From the NCBI GenBank assembly GCA_944990035.1, contig CALYLX010000139.1, forward strand, positions 248,001-312,000: DNA of 64,000 nucleotides, given 5' to 3'. Positions within the stretch are counted from its first letter, which is position 1; every line of letters starts with the position of its first letter. Source of the DNA: Clitopilus passeckerianus. Its lineage: Eukaryota; Basidiomycota; Agaricomycetes; Agaricales; Entolomataceae. This document shows positions 11,557-22,995 of this stretch, piece by piece. The position numbers were made by a program, and so were the translations under genes. The notes beneath the pieces were generated by a model. The model did not search any database. It was not told the DNA's origin and saw only the letters and a program-made list of their open reading frames with translations.

Positions 11557-13267
11557 CTAGTCCAGTACCATACCGTCTGAATCCATCAGTTGGCGTTTCA
11601 AATTCTCCTTGACTATAGCAGATATCTCCTGCCACTTCTCCGAGCGCAGGTGAGCGGCATCCTCTAGATCAATTCCTTCAAGCCTCGGGAAAAGCGCCAG
11701 AAGCGAGCGAAGCATGCCTGGTACGTCCAAGGTGTCACCGTTATCTGGAAGCCGCGATCCACGACCGGGTTTAATGCGTGTAATTGCAGTGCTTGAGATC
11801 CCCTCAGGGACGGAAAACGGTTCCCAAATGGCTGCAACTTCAAAATGGGCTAAATATCGCCACCCTTGGATAAGGGGTATGAATCCGGAGAAGGTGAACT
11901 TCGGTGGATGATCTACGTCTCCGTACATAATGAAGCGCTGGATGTTTGGCCAATGTTTTGACGCCTTTTGGAGCCAAGAGTCGGTGAGCAGCTGAACGCC
12001 GGAAACGATGAGTGTCAGCTCTTCGACCGATCGTAGTTGGAGAAGATTGTCCAGCGCCCGAGTCAACCTGTCCCCCGTGAATGATTCGTCGGGGGGCAGG
12101 TAGGTTGTGCCATGAATATCTAGTATCCGTAGAGAGGATATAAGGCGAGAGTTTTCGTTGATGGCCTTGGTTAGGAGCGTGAAAGTATCACCGTGCGTTT
12201 GACGATAGGGATAGCCTTCGTCGAGGATAGCGAGCTCGCGGAAGGGGCAGTTCATATCCTTCATGAGGGATGCTCCAAAGGCCCAATTTGGAGTTCGTAA
12301 GGTGAGGTCTCGTAATTTAGGGAAAGGGTTGGTGCCTCGCTTGGGGAACCGTAGATTGCTGGTGGAGTCGTCCATATCGTTGGAAATGATGTCAAGGTAT
12401 AGCCTCTGGAGATCTGGAAGTCTGGAGACCTGGTTGAAAACCTCGCTTGAGATAGATCCCTCCTCAAAGTGTAACTCTTGAAGAGCGGTAAGAATCTGGA
12501 GACTCCCGCAAAGGGTAGACTCATGGCCTTTGTTACTGTCGCCGCAGATCAAGAGTCTCTTGAGATTTGGGCAGTGAATAGTGACGGATGCGAGTAGCAT
12601 TGCAGAGTCGACCGGACGTAGCTGGCGCGCAATCAGATCGAGGGTGATTTCTTCGACTTGCGGCCCAATTAATACAGGAAAGAATGGGAGGTGTTTGCGG
12701 GAGAAGGGTTGTTCAGAGGAGAACGTGAGACTCTTGATATTTGGAAGAAGGGGACGGAAGGGAATGTATGATATAAATATCTTGAAAACGTCTGGGTGAA
12801 GATGAATGGTTGTATCGTATGGCTCATAAAGCTTGATTTTTGAGGCATAGTACTCGAACCGAGGGTTCCAGTCGTTGGCTATGAGCAGTCGCCGCGGTTT
12901 CTGTCCTTAGTCAAAATGGATATCACTACGAAGCTCTGGCATGCTTACAAGCAGGCTCAGCTCGGAAAGACTGGTGTCGTCATCGTCAAGTTCGTCGTCG
13001 GTATCATCCAGTCCTATGAATTCCCACAGATCTGTGGGCATGGTCTTCAAGAGAGGTACGAGACTGCTTTGCTCCTTCCAAAGTGAATTCAGCGCCGGAT
13101 CTGTCGTCGTAGTTCAATTTTGCGACAAGACAAACTGAGTACAAAGTCGGCGTACCAGTGAAATTATGAGACACTCTGGCCAGACGGGCTAACTCAGGGC
13201 GATGGGCGACCTCCAAATGTGCGCATATGAGAGAAACTATCTCCTCCAATTCCAAGCATGGATGCAT
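11557..13267 (-). CDS. F-box-like/LRR protein (intact, 3 exons)
   Basis: Exons 13156-13267, 12949-13100 and 11557-12900 give 535 residues; the introns are 54 and 48 nt. Exon 1 encodes MHPCLELEEIVSLICAHL and LARVSHNFTG, the F-box-like motif, and stops at the same phase-1 position as in its paralogues. Exon 2 holds PALNSLWKEQSSLVPLLKTM, then an acidic linker (LDDTDDELDDDD). Exon 3 is a leucine-rich solenoid (VEEITLDLI, LKRLLICGD, LQELHFEEG, LQRLYLDII) with the family's C-terminal Trp segment (KHWPNIQRFIMYG, QGWRYLAHFEV). It is the closest intact relative, within this window, of the broken copy at 20849-22414. It probably acts as a substrate receptor of an SCF ubiquitin ligase. It starts head-to-head with SDH5, with 435 bp between the start codons. 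Confidence 0.82.
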
Positions 13268-13702
13268 CGTCGTTGCTAATGGTAAAGAAATGGTGCTCGA
13301 GTTCACCGCGAGCGGAGTCCCCAAACAGCGCCACAATTGGCTTCGGCAACTGCCAGGAGATCTAATAAGGACTATTCGCCTTCCTTAAGATTTCTAACAT
13401 TGGCCGAACCCTTAGGCAATCTGGACTCCGTGGTAACGCTTGACGGCGACCTACTTAACAGAAGAACATGGCGCAGTTGTGGCAGACTGGGGCCCCGTTG
13501 TAAAAGCCATTTCTTGTAATATTCCATGGGCTAAAGCCCTCTCGCTGAGCTTCACAGCGTCCAAGCCGAAAAGACTGCTCGAATACGCTTGTTCAGGATA
13601 CCCCACCCTTCGATGTGGATTGCTTTGAGATTGCAATGTCACGCAGATCACGTGGAGTCACGAGAATATTTGGCTTCCAAACAACCCTTCTTCCGGTTTC
13701 TC
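13268..13702. promoter_or_regulatory. Bidirectional promoter region, F-box-like gene / SDH5
   Basis: These 435 bp lie between two diverging start codons, so both promoters must be here. No TATA box or other defined element stands out. An in-frame upstream ATG for SDH5 exists at 13589 but would add a segment without mitochondrial-presequence character. Confidence 0.5.
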
Positions 13703-14225
13703 ATGTTGCCGACTTTTGGCCGTCGCTGCGTCCAATCGTGTGCTCGTCGACAGCTCACAAGGAGCTTTACATGGAGCGTGTCTCGACGTGCCGATCCCTG
13801 GGTTTTGCCCGGTACGCCTGAACATATTGCACAGACAACGACGAAAGACACCCCACCCACCCCTCTCCAACGACCGAATGAATCCGTTGACACACTACGG
13901 GCCCGACTGGTTTACCAGTCCAGGAAGCGCGGAACATTAGAAAGTGACCTTCTATTGAGCACGTTTGCAAGGGACTTTTTGGGCTCAATGACGGAGACAG
14001 AGTTGAAGGAGTATGATAGGGTAAGCCTGTCTCAGTCTATTGACATACCGAAGCTCATGGCACATATTTCAGCTCTTGGATGAAGCTGATTGGGACATTT
14101 ACTACTGGGCTACCGGAAAGAGGGCCCCTCCGGCTCGTTGGCAGGACTCGGCCATCCTTGAGAAGTTGGCCGTCCATTCACGCAATGAAGGCAAGGTCGT
14201 TCGCAAAATGCCGCCATTGTCATGA
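13703..14225 (+). CDS. SDH5: Succinate dehydrogenase assembly factor 2 (SDHAF2/Sdh5), mitochondrial
   Basis: Sdh5 is the mitochondrial matrix protein needed for covalent attachment of FAD to the succinate dehydrogenase flavoprotein subunit. Exons 13703-14020 and 14073-14225 join through a 52 nt intron and give 156 residues, the normal family size. The first 30 residues are rich in Arg and Ser with no acidic residue ([18 protein letters not shown]), a typical mitochondrial presequence. The core shows the family signature: [52 protein letters not shown], and a C-terminal basic tail. The ATG at 13703 is preferred over the upstream in-frame one because it begins the presequence directly. Confidence 0.92.
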
Positions 14226-14432
14226 ATGTGTACGACTCGCCCGGCATCCGTCTTTCGGAACTCAAGCAGGTTCTCACTTGAAGCCTTTGAAGCCTGACCA
14301 AATATTCGGAAGGGGACGTGCCGATTTTGGCACCGACCTTGTAGGATTGATGGTACCTGATGGGGTACTGTACGAATAGTTGTAATTCGATCAGCCTAAC
14401 AATCAAACGTTGACCTCAACCACCATCTATTG

Positions 14433-16178
14433 ATGCATCCTTGTTTGACTATTGGAGAGATTGTTGCTCTCATATGCGGTCGGCTAGCCAAAGACAAATG
14501 TCGGCATTCGCTTCTACAGTTCGCTCTCACTTGCAAACGAATCCATGGTAAGGGATATTGGCTCGGTGAACAAACTTGAGTTCATCAGGACCATAGAAAT
14601 CGCCATTGATGTACTTTGAGGCACTAAATATCTTGGGTTTTCAACTATACTTGAACTCCTACCTGCGTCTTGCTGGCAGTACGATGAAGACGTGTATGAT
14701 GAAGACGATGATGATGCTTTCTATGACAGGGCGATTCAAAGAAGAATGGTGATCCACGAATGCTACTATGAAATGCTGCCTTCTGACGACGTCTTGACAG
14801 ACCCTAACGCAGCTACTCAAGACCGATGACACCCATCGACTGAACTACTACCGTTTGAAAGTCAAGCACCTGTATTGTGATTTGGCACCCGTAGTTATTC
14901 ACGAAGATATGCTCAAGGCGTTGGAATTCGTGACGGAACCACCCCTCCTACCACGGCTCAAAGTGCTTTTCATATCGTTATTTTCACCTCGCCTTCAAAG
15001 CAAAATACCTCATCTCCATCTCCTCCTCAGCCCCTCTATAACGACACTCACTCTAGCGACCATTCCAAGCCAGTGCAAAATCCTTGATCTTTGTATCTTA
15101 TTCGGTTCCATCGCGAAAACCTGCCACAACCTCCAAAGTCTTGTTGTAACTTTTCAGACTGACGATGACAGTCACTGGACACGGCGACCCCCAGGATGGC
15201 AGGAACAAGCGCTTGCAGACCTCGACTACGTACTCTCAAAGATGATTTCCCACTTGTTGGCCCTTCAGACCTTTGCTTGCAGAGGAATGGTGCCTTCCCC
15301 ACAATTTACAGCTGCTTTGAGTGCGTTGCCAGCACTGCAGAGTTGGGAACTCGACATTTCTCTTCCTGAGGAAAACGTGACACGATCTCCGCCGCAATCC
15401 CTTCCCAGAAAATATCTAGATTACCGAATCTCTCCAGCGGCATTTCCCCAGCTCCGAACATTAATTGTTTATACTGCTCAATACTGGGATCACGTTGCAG
15501 ATCTTCTCGATGCCTTCGGTGATCGTGCACTACCCGAGATCGTCATTAATCCCACTGAACCTTTCACGAGACCCCCGTGGCATGACGGAGATCCCGATAG
15601 GTTCCTGGAGACTCTTGCTTCGCACCCTCGACGCGCAGAATCCACCAGCATTGTTCGTATAACAGCCAACTTGGCATGTTGGAACGATGTCTCCAGGTGG
15701 GGCATCAATGCGAGCTTCTCCCCGCTGAGCAAGCTCCGCCATCTTCAACACGTCGAGCTGAATATATGCACAGCCTCCGTTTGTGGTAAACACATATCTT
15801 CCGATGTCTGGCTAGACTCGATCACCTCACACTGGCCAGAGCTGAGATCTTTCACCCATAAATGCACATTCCTACAATTCACAATGGCAGGGGTGGTTTC
15901 CCTATTAAAGAATTGCCCCCCGACTCCAACAAGTGTCCCCGCCTGTAATATTCACCACATTCAATGCGGCTTTCCTGCCGGCAGGAATCAACAATACAGA
16001 GATTCAATGTTTCGGGGGCGAGGATGCACGGATGTTCTCATGGGATACTCAATACGCCGAAAGAACGGCCGACATCGATAAGATTCTTGACTGCCTGCTC
16101 AAGATGTTCCCCAATCTCGACAATTTAGAAAGCTGGCATACGGCCACAGAGAACATTACGGTCCAATGCGAATATTAG
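14433..16178 (+). pseudogene. F-box-like/LRR pseudogene (nonsense codon plus +1 frameshift)
   Basis: This copy has the family's exon plan: exon 1 from ATG at 14433 (MHPCLTIGEIVALICGRL), a phase-1 intron ending in CATAG at about 14596, then exons 2 and 3. Exon 2 reads EIAIDVL, then TGA at 14617-14619, then GTKYLGF. The intact paralogue at 30029-31705 reads DIAMDSIWGT at the same place, so a conserved Trp codon TGG has become TGA. The rest of exon 2 stays open. Exon 3 keeps frame from 14812 to about 15915, then the reading frame slips at a run of six C. With five C it would continue as PRLQQVSPPVIF and align with SPRLKEIQMPAILEVF of the paralogue; the continuation stays open to a stop at 16176-16178. 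Two independent lesions argue for a dead gene, although an assembly error at the C run, or a small extra intron over the TGA, is possible. Confidence 0.68.
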
Positions 16179-16392
16179 GATAGAGTTTGGCACAAGTTTC
16201 GTGCTCATAAGCTTTCTCGATCGTTGAAGGTCAGCCCCAAAACACTACATATAGTATGATATACGGGATAACCATGCTAAATTTGACGTTCATACATTGA
16301 AAACATATACCTCAAGCAGAATAGAGAGTGGCAGTGAAGAGGCAATATGTTCAATTGCAGAAAGCCATTGATGTACGAACATATACCCCAAA

Positions 16393-18846
16393 TCACCATA
16401 TCCGTTTGACCATAGTATACCTCGTCAGCTCTTCCAACGGAATCCGGTCCTTCTTGCCCCCGCCCGTCCCTTTCGATTTTGGCTTCGGTGCTGGCTTGTT
16501 TTCTCCAATCTCGGCTGTGCGGGGCTGGTCGTCGTCGACGTTATCCAAAAGGCTTTTGAGTTTCTTGTTGTAGACCTGTGGATCAAATGATGATTAGTTC
16601 GGTGTGACGAAGTACCTAGAAAGCCAGGCCACGAACCCGTTCTTCCTTGCCCTCCCCAATGGGGTCCCGTCCGAAGTCGTTGACAACGTCAGCCGCTGCC
16701 CTCTCCTCGAACCCTTCTCTCCTCTTCGCAGCATAACTGAGAAGGTTGACCCCAATGATAATCTTGATGCCGACAAAACATAACCAGAACAGTATCCCGA
16801 TGACCACCCATGTGGCGTAGTGGATGAAGTCAGGACTTGACACTGCCGGGAAAGAGGACCACAACGAGGTCAGTGAGAATGTCGACGATTCCAGGTGTAC
16901 AGAGAGCAGGAGGCCGACGGATTGGGACCCGATGAGGATAGCCAATACTGCGAGCGGGAGTGCGGCGAAGCCTAATCGGCGAGCGACAAGGGGTGATTGA
17001 TCAACGTATGTGTGCTTTGAAGAATAATCATGAGAAAGGCAACCAGGGATTGAGGGAGGAGAAACGGCACATACCTTACGAGCACCTCTCCTTCCGACAG
17101 CACTACCACTGGCAAGGTCCTGACATAAGACATCGATGTACCGATCATACACCGATGGTCGGATATGATTGAACTTCGTGATGAAGGCATGCTTGAGCCA
17201 GTCCACGAGCATTTCAGAAACCATAACCGTCATAACCGGCTAATAGGCTCATATTAGTTTCAAAAAGTGGCCCCATAAAGAAGTGAGGACTAACATATGA
17301 TATCGTCCACAAAATGTTGTTTCCTCTGAACCAGCCGAAGCTTGTAGGAAGTGTATATCCGCCCGAGAAGTCGAACTCAGAACCACTCATTTCGATTAGG
17401 TTCCGGAACGCAACGACGCAGAGCATCAATGCCAGAGAGAATCGTTCGACAATATCTGTTTGCCGGTGTAAGTGAAAGCGAAATGCCCAGGCCACGCTAT
17501 TGCCTCACCTGCGCATGTAATCTGGAACAAGTTGTCTTTCTCAAACCTCTTGAATACGCTTCCCTTGATCTCAACAAATTGATTGGAGACAAGCAAGGTC
17601 AGAAGAGCATGGTCATAGGAGTTAACAGCAACATTGAGGGCAATGAGCTGATACACCATGAGCAGAGAGTGGGCAACTACAGAATTCGGTCAGCGTTGGC
17701 TAGGGAGCGTAGGACTGCGATACTGACCAACGTAGAAAGTTGCAAGCAGGAAGAACAAGATTGGGCGGAAGGTATGTGCTGACAATTGTTTTCTGTGAGA
17801 CAGAGGCTCCAAGGTTGACCTTGAGAATAAACAGTCAATGATATCTTGCCCGATTGAAGCGCAGAGGCGGTCGCCAATCTATCACCTAGTTCATAAAAGC
17901 GATTGGGAAGTGCTGAGAGATGCGTACCTCGAGTGCATTAAATATGACGTATAATTTGATGGTATCTTGACCTCGAATGGTGTGGTATATTTTGCTTGGG
18001 TCGGTGAGCGGGTTACATATTAGAATCGAGACGATGAGTAGCAATGCACGCAGAATATCCGCTTTTTGTGATGGCGGAAGTGGAGGGGCGGATCTTCGCA
18101 GGAGGTTGGTGAGGAGTTTGAAGAAAGCCAGGAAAAATCGTATGGGTAGGATGGTGAAGGTGTAGAGGAAGGAGTCGAAGCAGACGATGAAGCCAAAGCC
18201 AATAATCTAGAAGAAATATTAGAAAATATATTTCTACGGAATTTGATAGGTTCACCTTCTCTATTGCAAAGGGTATATTGAGGAAGTTACTGACTCGGTC
18301 CCATTTTAGTTCCTGGTGTGAGTCAAAGTCGGTAGCCAGGAGTTCTTCTCGAAGATAGTCCCAGAGAGAGAATGGTTCGGCTTCGTGGTGTTCAAAATCC
18401 ACAGTTGTAGACAACGGTGTTACAGCGGAGGGTTGGTCGAATGGGCGAGGAGACGGTGACGGAGAGATGGGGGTAGGTGGCAGAGATGAGTACAGGAGTG
18501 GCTGGGAGCGATGCGAACTCATACTATCATCTTGCTTATGATAGAGTGTCCGATATGCCGGAGCTGAACGCATTGAAGTGTCATGATTCTCTTTCTGTTC
18601 TGAATCCATGGCAGTCGGTCTCGATTGCCACGGAAATGAACGCTCATTTGGCGGTGTACGCGACGGCTGCCTGCCCCGTTGTCTCATACCGGCAACCGGT
18701 GCAGTGGAAAGAGGTCGAGATGAACTATATTGCAAGTCCCTAGCAGTCGGAGATGTGGATGAGAATCGCCTTCTGAGTTTGCGGCGATTTCGACTACGTG
18801 GGGAACTTGGAGGCGAAGGTTTGGAAGAAGAAGTATTGTTCTCCAT
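16393..18846 (-). CDS. TAPT1/Emp65-family multispanning ER membrane protein
   Basis: The N-terminal 150 residues (start at 18846) are Ser/Pro/Arg-rich and disordered. The family core then begins: FSLWDYLREELLATDFDSH, ERVSNFL-type and NIPFAIEK, spliced to IIGFGFIVCFDSFLYTFTIL and PIRFFLAFFKLL. ADILRALLLIVSILIC, the Y-x-x-I-R-G-Q-D-T-I-K-L-Y-V-I-F-N-A-L-E segment, and I-x-D-R-L-C-A-S-I-G-Q-D-I follow. These are hallmarks of TAPT1 (animals) and Emp65 (yeast). The protein has several membrane helices and at least seven introns; the last exon (16393 to about 16575) encodes a Lys-rich hydrophilic tail. Yeast Emp65 acts with Slp1 in the ER to protect newly made soluble proteins. That role is likely here by homology. 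It diverges from the snRNP gene at 19247. Confidence 0.87.
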
Positions 18847-19246
18847 ACTGGCAGCTAAAATCTCTATAGCATTGAAGGTTCAGGGCTTAAATGCTCGACG
18901 AACGGACGGTCGCCCAGAACGCGATGTTTACACGTTGTGATTGCTGAAATCCGAATGCTAATCGTTTAATATTGTTAGGGCTATAAGCGGTCAAGAACAG
19001 TTGCTTTAGCTCACGGAGATGTTGTGATATGTACTCCTGTCTTGCCGCTGTGGATATCGATGCCCAGGCTGTCTTGCACGTCGTCGTCGTTGTCGAAAAA
19101 CGTGAGCTCAGCGTCAAGCGCTTCAGGAGACCGGACCGGCCAGTGGATGGATGTTCATGTTTACCTTTGCAGACTGAATCAAACACACACAAATAAGCCT
19201 CCTCCTTCCTTGCGACCTTCACCAACCCTTTCATAACGGCGGCAAA
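18847..19246. promoter_or_regulatory. Bidirectional promoter region, TAPT1-like / snRNP gene
   Basis: Exactly 400 bp separate two diverging start codons. I see no clear TATA box, as is common for fungal housekeeping genes. Confidence 0.5.
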
Positions 19247-20376
19247 ATGGCAGAAATAGCAGCCCCAGCACCGGTAGCAGCAGGCCTGCCAGGTGCAATT
19301 GCAGCTCAACCTCAAGCAGCGGTGGAAATACCGCCAGAGCAGGATCCAAATGCTTGCGAGACCCTATACATTCAGAATTTGAACGAGAAGATCAAGATTG
19401 ACGGTGCGTGCCCAAGAACACATTCTGGATTGTGCAGAATGAACTGATGTAGTTTTTAGTTATGAAGCAATCTCTGAAGGGCCTTTTCAAATCTTATGGT
19501 GAAGTCTTGGATGTTGTTGCACATAGCAATCTGCGGATGCGAGGACAAGCATTCGTTTCATTTGGGGACAAGGAAAGCGCCGCCGCCGCGTTGAAGGAGG
19601 TCAACAGATTCCCCCTGTATTCTAAGCCAATGGTGTGTTTGTCTTTTGTAGTTTTATGCTGACTGTTGATCTCTTGCTCTTCCACAGCAAATATCGTTTG
19701 CACGAACGCGATCCGACGCTGTGGTGAAGCAAGTTGACGCTGAGAGCTTTGATGCTCACAAGGAGAGGAGAACGGAACATAAAAGTGCACCTCCCATTGT
19801 AGATTTCTCTGGGGTTGACATTAACCTTATCATCAGAAAACACGCGATACACGAATCCGCTAAAGCAGAAGTTCAAAGCAAAGAGGATGGCAATGGAGAG
19901 TATGCTGCTATCTTCTCTTGTGCTATGCAACAAGCTAATGTATCCTCTTTTGCAGTGGATGGCTCGGCAGCACTCCCGGCGGCTAAGCGGCCGAATGTAC
20001 AAATGCCAGACGAATACCTGCCACCGAACAAGATTCTCTTCCTCCAGAACCTACCGGAGACAGTTACGAAGGACCAGCTTATCGCCCTTTTCTCGCCGTA
20101 CGTTTTTACATATGACTAGCCATTGGAAGATTTATGCTGAGCCTGCTATAGATATCCAAACCTACACGAAGTCCGTCTCATTCCGACAAAACGAGATATC
20201 GCATTCGTGGAGTTCGTGGACGAGGGAAGCGCAGGAGTGGCAAAGGATGCCTTGCACAATTACAAGCTCGATGGCGAGAACAAAATCAAGGTGTGTCTGA
20301 TAGCTTGTTTTCCTCCGTTGCCTTCACAGAGAACTCACAATTTATTCCCCTCTAGATTACGTTCGCAAGGAAATAG
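19247..20376 (+). CDS. U1A/U2B''-type small nuclear ribonucleoprotein (two RRMs)
   Basis: This is the spliceosomal protein that binds a stem-loop of U1 and/or U2 snRNA. At least six exons can be joined in frame. RRM1 has RNP2 LYIQNLNEK and RNP1 MRGQAFVSF. A basic linker follows (HKERRTEHKK, RYTNPLKQKFKAKRMA), then KRPNVQMPDEYLPPNK. RRM2 has RNP2 ILFLQNLPE and the RNP1-like strand DIAFVEFVD, and ends in KDALHNYKLDGENKIK and, in the last exon, ITFARK with stop at 20374-20376. In fungi a single protein often covers both U1A and U2B'' roles; the sequence alone does not decide between them. The N-terminus is an Ala/Pro-rich extension. It is a constitutive nuclear protein, divergently placed with the TAPT1-like gene. 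Confidence 0.9.
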
Positions 20377-20848
20377 TGTCCTTGTGTATTACTGTACTCA
20401 TCTGCATCCGTGTACCATTAATCCGAGTCAAGATTTTTGTCTTCTCGTTCTCCGTCAAATTTGAGGGTTTAGGCTCCTCGCACATTTCGTGACGTCTTGT
20501 CAACCTAGCCTGCGAGCTACGACAAAATAATGCTATCCCCGTCGGTGATTCAACGTCACACGAACTCTGCTACACTGGCAATTTCCACTAAGGCACAGGA
20601 CCTACACCAACTTTGACACTCACTTTCTTTGGCATGATGCTTGTAGCATGGACCCACAAGTGCACGCGGTGTCCCTGACTCGCAGTTGCTCTATTGGTTC
20701 GGTCAGGCTGAAAAGCTGAATACAACAGCTTCCTGATGGATATTAGTATCAGAGATCCTGGTAGTTGCCGTAAGTACTATTGAAAAGGGCGTTTGCTGAA
20801 ACCTGTTTACGATAACCGCTGACACTTTCCCCCCACTGCTAATTGACT
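20377..20848. other. Intergenic, no gene seen
   Basis: This 472 bp stretch holds the snRNP 3' UTR and the former promoter of the broken F-box-like gene. Nothing else can be supported. Confidence 0.45.
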
Positions 20849-22414
20849 ATGCATCCATGTTTGAGACTGGAGGAAATAATTTTGCCCATCTGCGAACACC
20901 TGGCCATTGGCGAGAATACCGCTGAACTGGCCGGTTTTGCCAGGGTTCGTCGCCTATTCACCGGTACGAATTTGCACTATGTTGTTCAAGCAGTTCTAAT
21001 CGTCAGCCAATGGCTCCAGAACCAGCTTTGAATGCACTATGGAAGAGACCGGCCAGTCGTAATCCTAGAGACAGCAAGGATCCATCACTTCACCCCTATG
21101 TTTTCAAGGCATTTGCTACATTCACACCTTCCAGACCCCTCCTTCCCAGAGTCAAGGACCTGGATTTCACCCAGAAAGCGGAACTTCGCTCAAAAATGCA
21201 TGGTTCACTCCTCTATATTGATGGGGCCGCAGATTGAGGAGGTCAACATGTTTTTTCTCCGAGTCAGCGGGCTTTTTCACTCCTATTCTGGAGTTTTACT
21301 TGCGTCGGTCGCGAGGTATTGTCGGAATCTGAGGAAACTCAAGGTCGTCGGCGTCGGCAGAACATTTACAAGGGCCAGAGCGAAGAAACAGGCTGATCTT
21401 TTCTGTAGGACTCTCCAACTTCTACACTTCCTTCAAGAACTTTTTCTGCGCGATAGAACTGAGGACGGCATAACGTTCCTAGAAGCCCTTGAAGAGATCG
21501 GGAAACTTTCGGATCTTCACACCTTATTCTTTACACTGCGTCCAGATCCTATGGATCACAGTGTTACACGCTCGAATATCGACCATTCCGAAGATAGTGA
21601 TGAGGAGCCGCCAGGCCCTTTCGCCCATATCGATGTCTACTCTTTCCCCCAACTACAAAACCTCACTTTCCTGACTTTTCATCTGGATTTAGTCGTGTCA
21701 TTTCTCCATCATTTCATTCGACTGGCACTCAAAACGCTTACTATCAACGGCGATGCGGCAACACATTGTATTGTGATCATGGACCTTTTCAGAACCATCA
21801 CTCAAAGCCCTCGCCTCTCATATTCACTACGACGACTTTTCCTCACCTTTAAGTGCGATTTATACGGGGTTGATACGTTGATCCCGGTCCTTGACGACCT
21901 TTTCGAACTAAAATCCCTTGAAGAGCTGAGCCTTGTCACACACGGAGCTCAGTTGCTGACCGATTCGTGGCTTCGAAGGGCGTCAGAATGCTGGCCGAAC
22001 ATGCAACGAATCGAGTTGGTTGGCGAAAGAAACCGTGACCTTGCACCGAAGCTCACTCTTTCGGGGCTGGTACCGATAGTTCATCGATGGCGACAGTTAG
22101 TCGACTTCCACGTTCAGGCTATCTGGGAACCATTTATAGTTCCCGATGGTGTCTTCAATCTGGCTATCAAACATATCGAGGTAGTCAGTGGATCCAAACT
22201 CGGAGATGGTCGTAGCAGCCACAGAGATGGCGATAGCAAGCACCCTGACCAGCCATTCGACTCGGCGGACATGGTCAGCTCGCTACTCGCGCTCTTCCCA
22301 ATGCTTCGTGACATCGAGGTGGGCTGGATATCAATCAGGGAAAAGCAGTGGGATGTAATCCGCGATCTAGTGAGAGAGGAGGCGAAGGTTAAGCGACACT
22401 GGCCTACAGGTTAG
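20849..22414 (+). pseudogene. F-box-like/LRR gene with internal deletion and +1 frameshift
   Basis: Exon 1 (ATG at 20849) encodes MHPCLRLEEIILPICEHL and ends at the family's phase-1 donor. Exon 2 starts with G-E-P-A-L-N-A-L-W-K, as expected, but about 17 residues later the sequence is already LHPYVFKAFATF, which aligns with LHPDVFKIFISY of the intact gene at 11557-13267. The end of exon 2, the second intron and the beginning of exon 3, together about 85 codons, are therefore missing. The frame then slips at a run of five A near 21193. With four A the sequence would run on to MGPQIEEVNMFF, matching IGPQVEEITL of the paralogue at exactly the right spacing. From there a long frame stays open to 22414 and keeps the leucine-rich and C-terminal Trp segments. 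A gene caller might report only 21032-22414 as a single-exon gene; such a product would lack the F-box. Confidence 0.65.
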
Positions 22415-22995
22415 CAGGGAAATCCTGTGAGCCAGAGTGCATTTATTTTGATTCGGTACCTACATTAGATACCTCTGTTATTGGCACGAACGGGAGAGGC
22501 TACTTCAATGCGGTGGAATTTGCGATTCAGTGATCTGTCAATGAGATCCAATTAACTAGGCAGCTCGACGGGAGTCATCTCAAGGTCTCAATAGTAAATC
22601 TAGCCCTGACAAAGATCCTTGAGATACAGTTGAGCCTTTCGGGCCGTTTTCTGAACAGCCAAGGAGATTGGCTGACTCGGACTGGTGTCTGAAAGCTGGG
22701 GGATTTTCCAAGAATTTTATCAGGAAATTCCCTCGGAGAGGTTGATATTCAGTGATGTAAACCAATAATATCCTCAGTATGGATATTATATTCCGTTTTC
22801 TGCGAGTTGGCGGCCAATGAATGATGATCGTCGTCGAAACAGAGAAGCGCACCGCCACACCCATCAGCTTGCCTCCTGTACCACCACCATCACGCGCCCA
22901 TTTCCAGGCTCCCTCAGCCGCTTTTCTTTCGTTCGTTCTCACAGCAAGCACCATCTCAGCTCTCAGCTGGTTAATGCCATTATAAGTCCTAGTGC
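22415..22995. other. Intergenic, no gene seen
   Basis: About 580 bp upstream of the fucosyltransferase-family gene. No coding exon, repeat or RNA gene can be supported; the 3' half should be its promoter. Confidence 0.45.

Noticed and set aside
14617..14619. TGA in the F-box-like copy as a recoded (selenocysteine or readthrough) codon
   Set aside because: The aligned residue is Trp, not Cys, and a second frameshift lies in the same gene; simple inactivation explains both.
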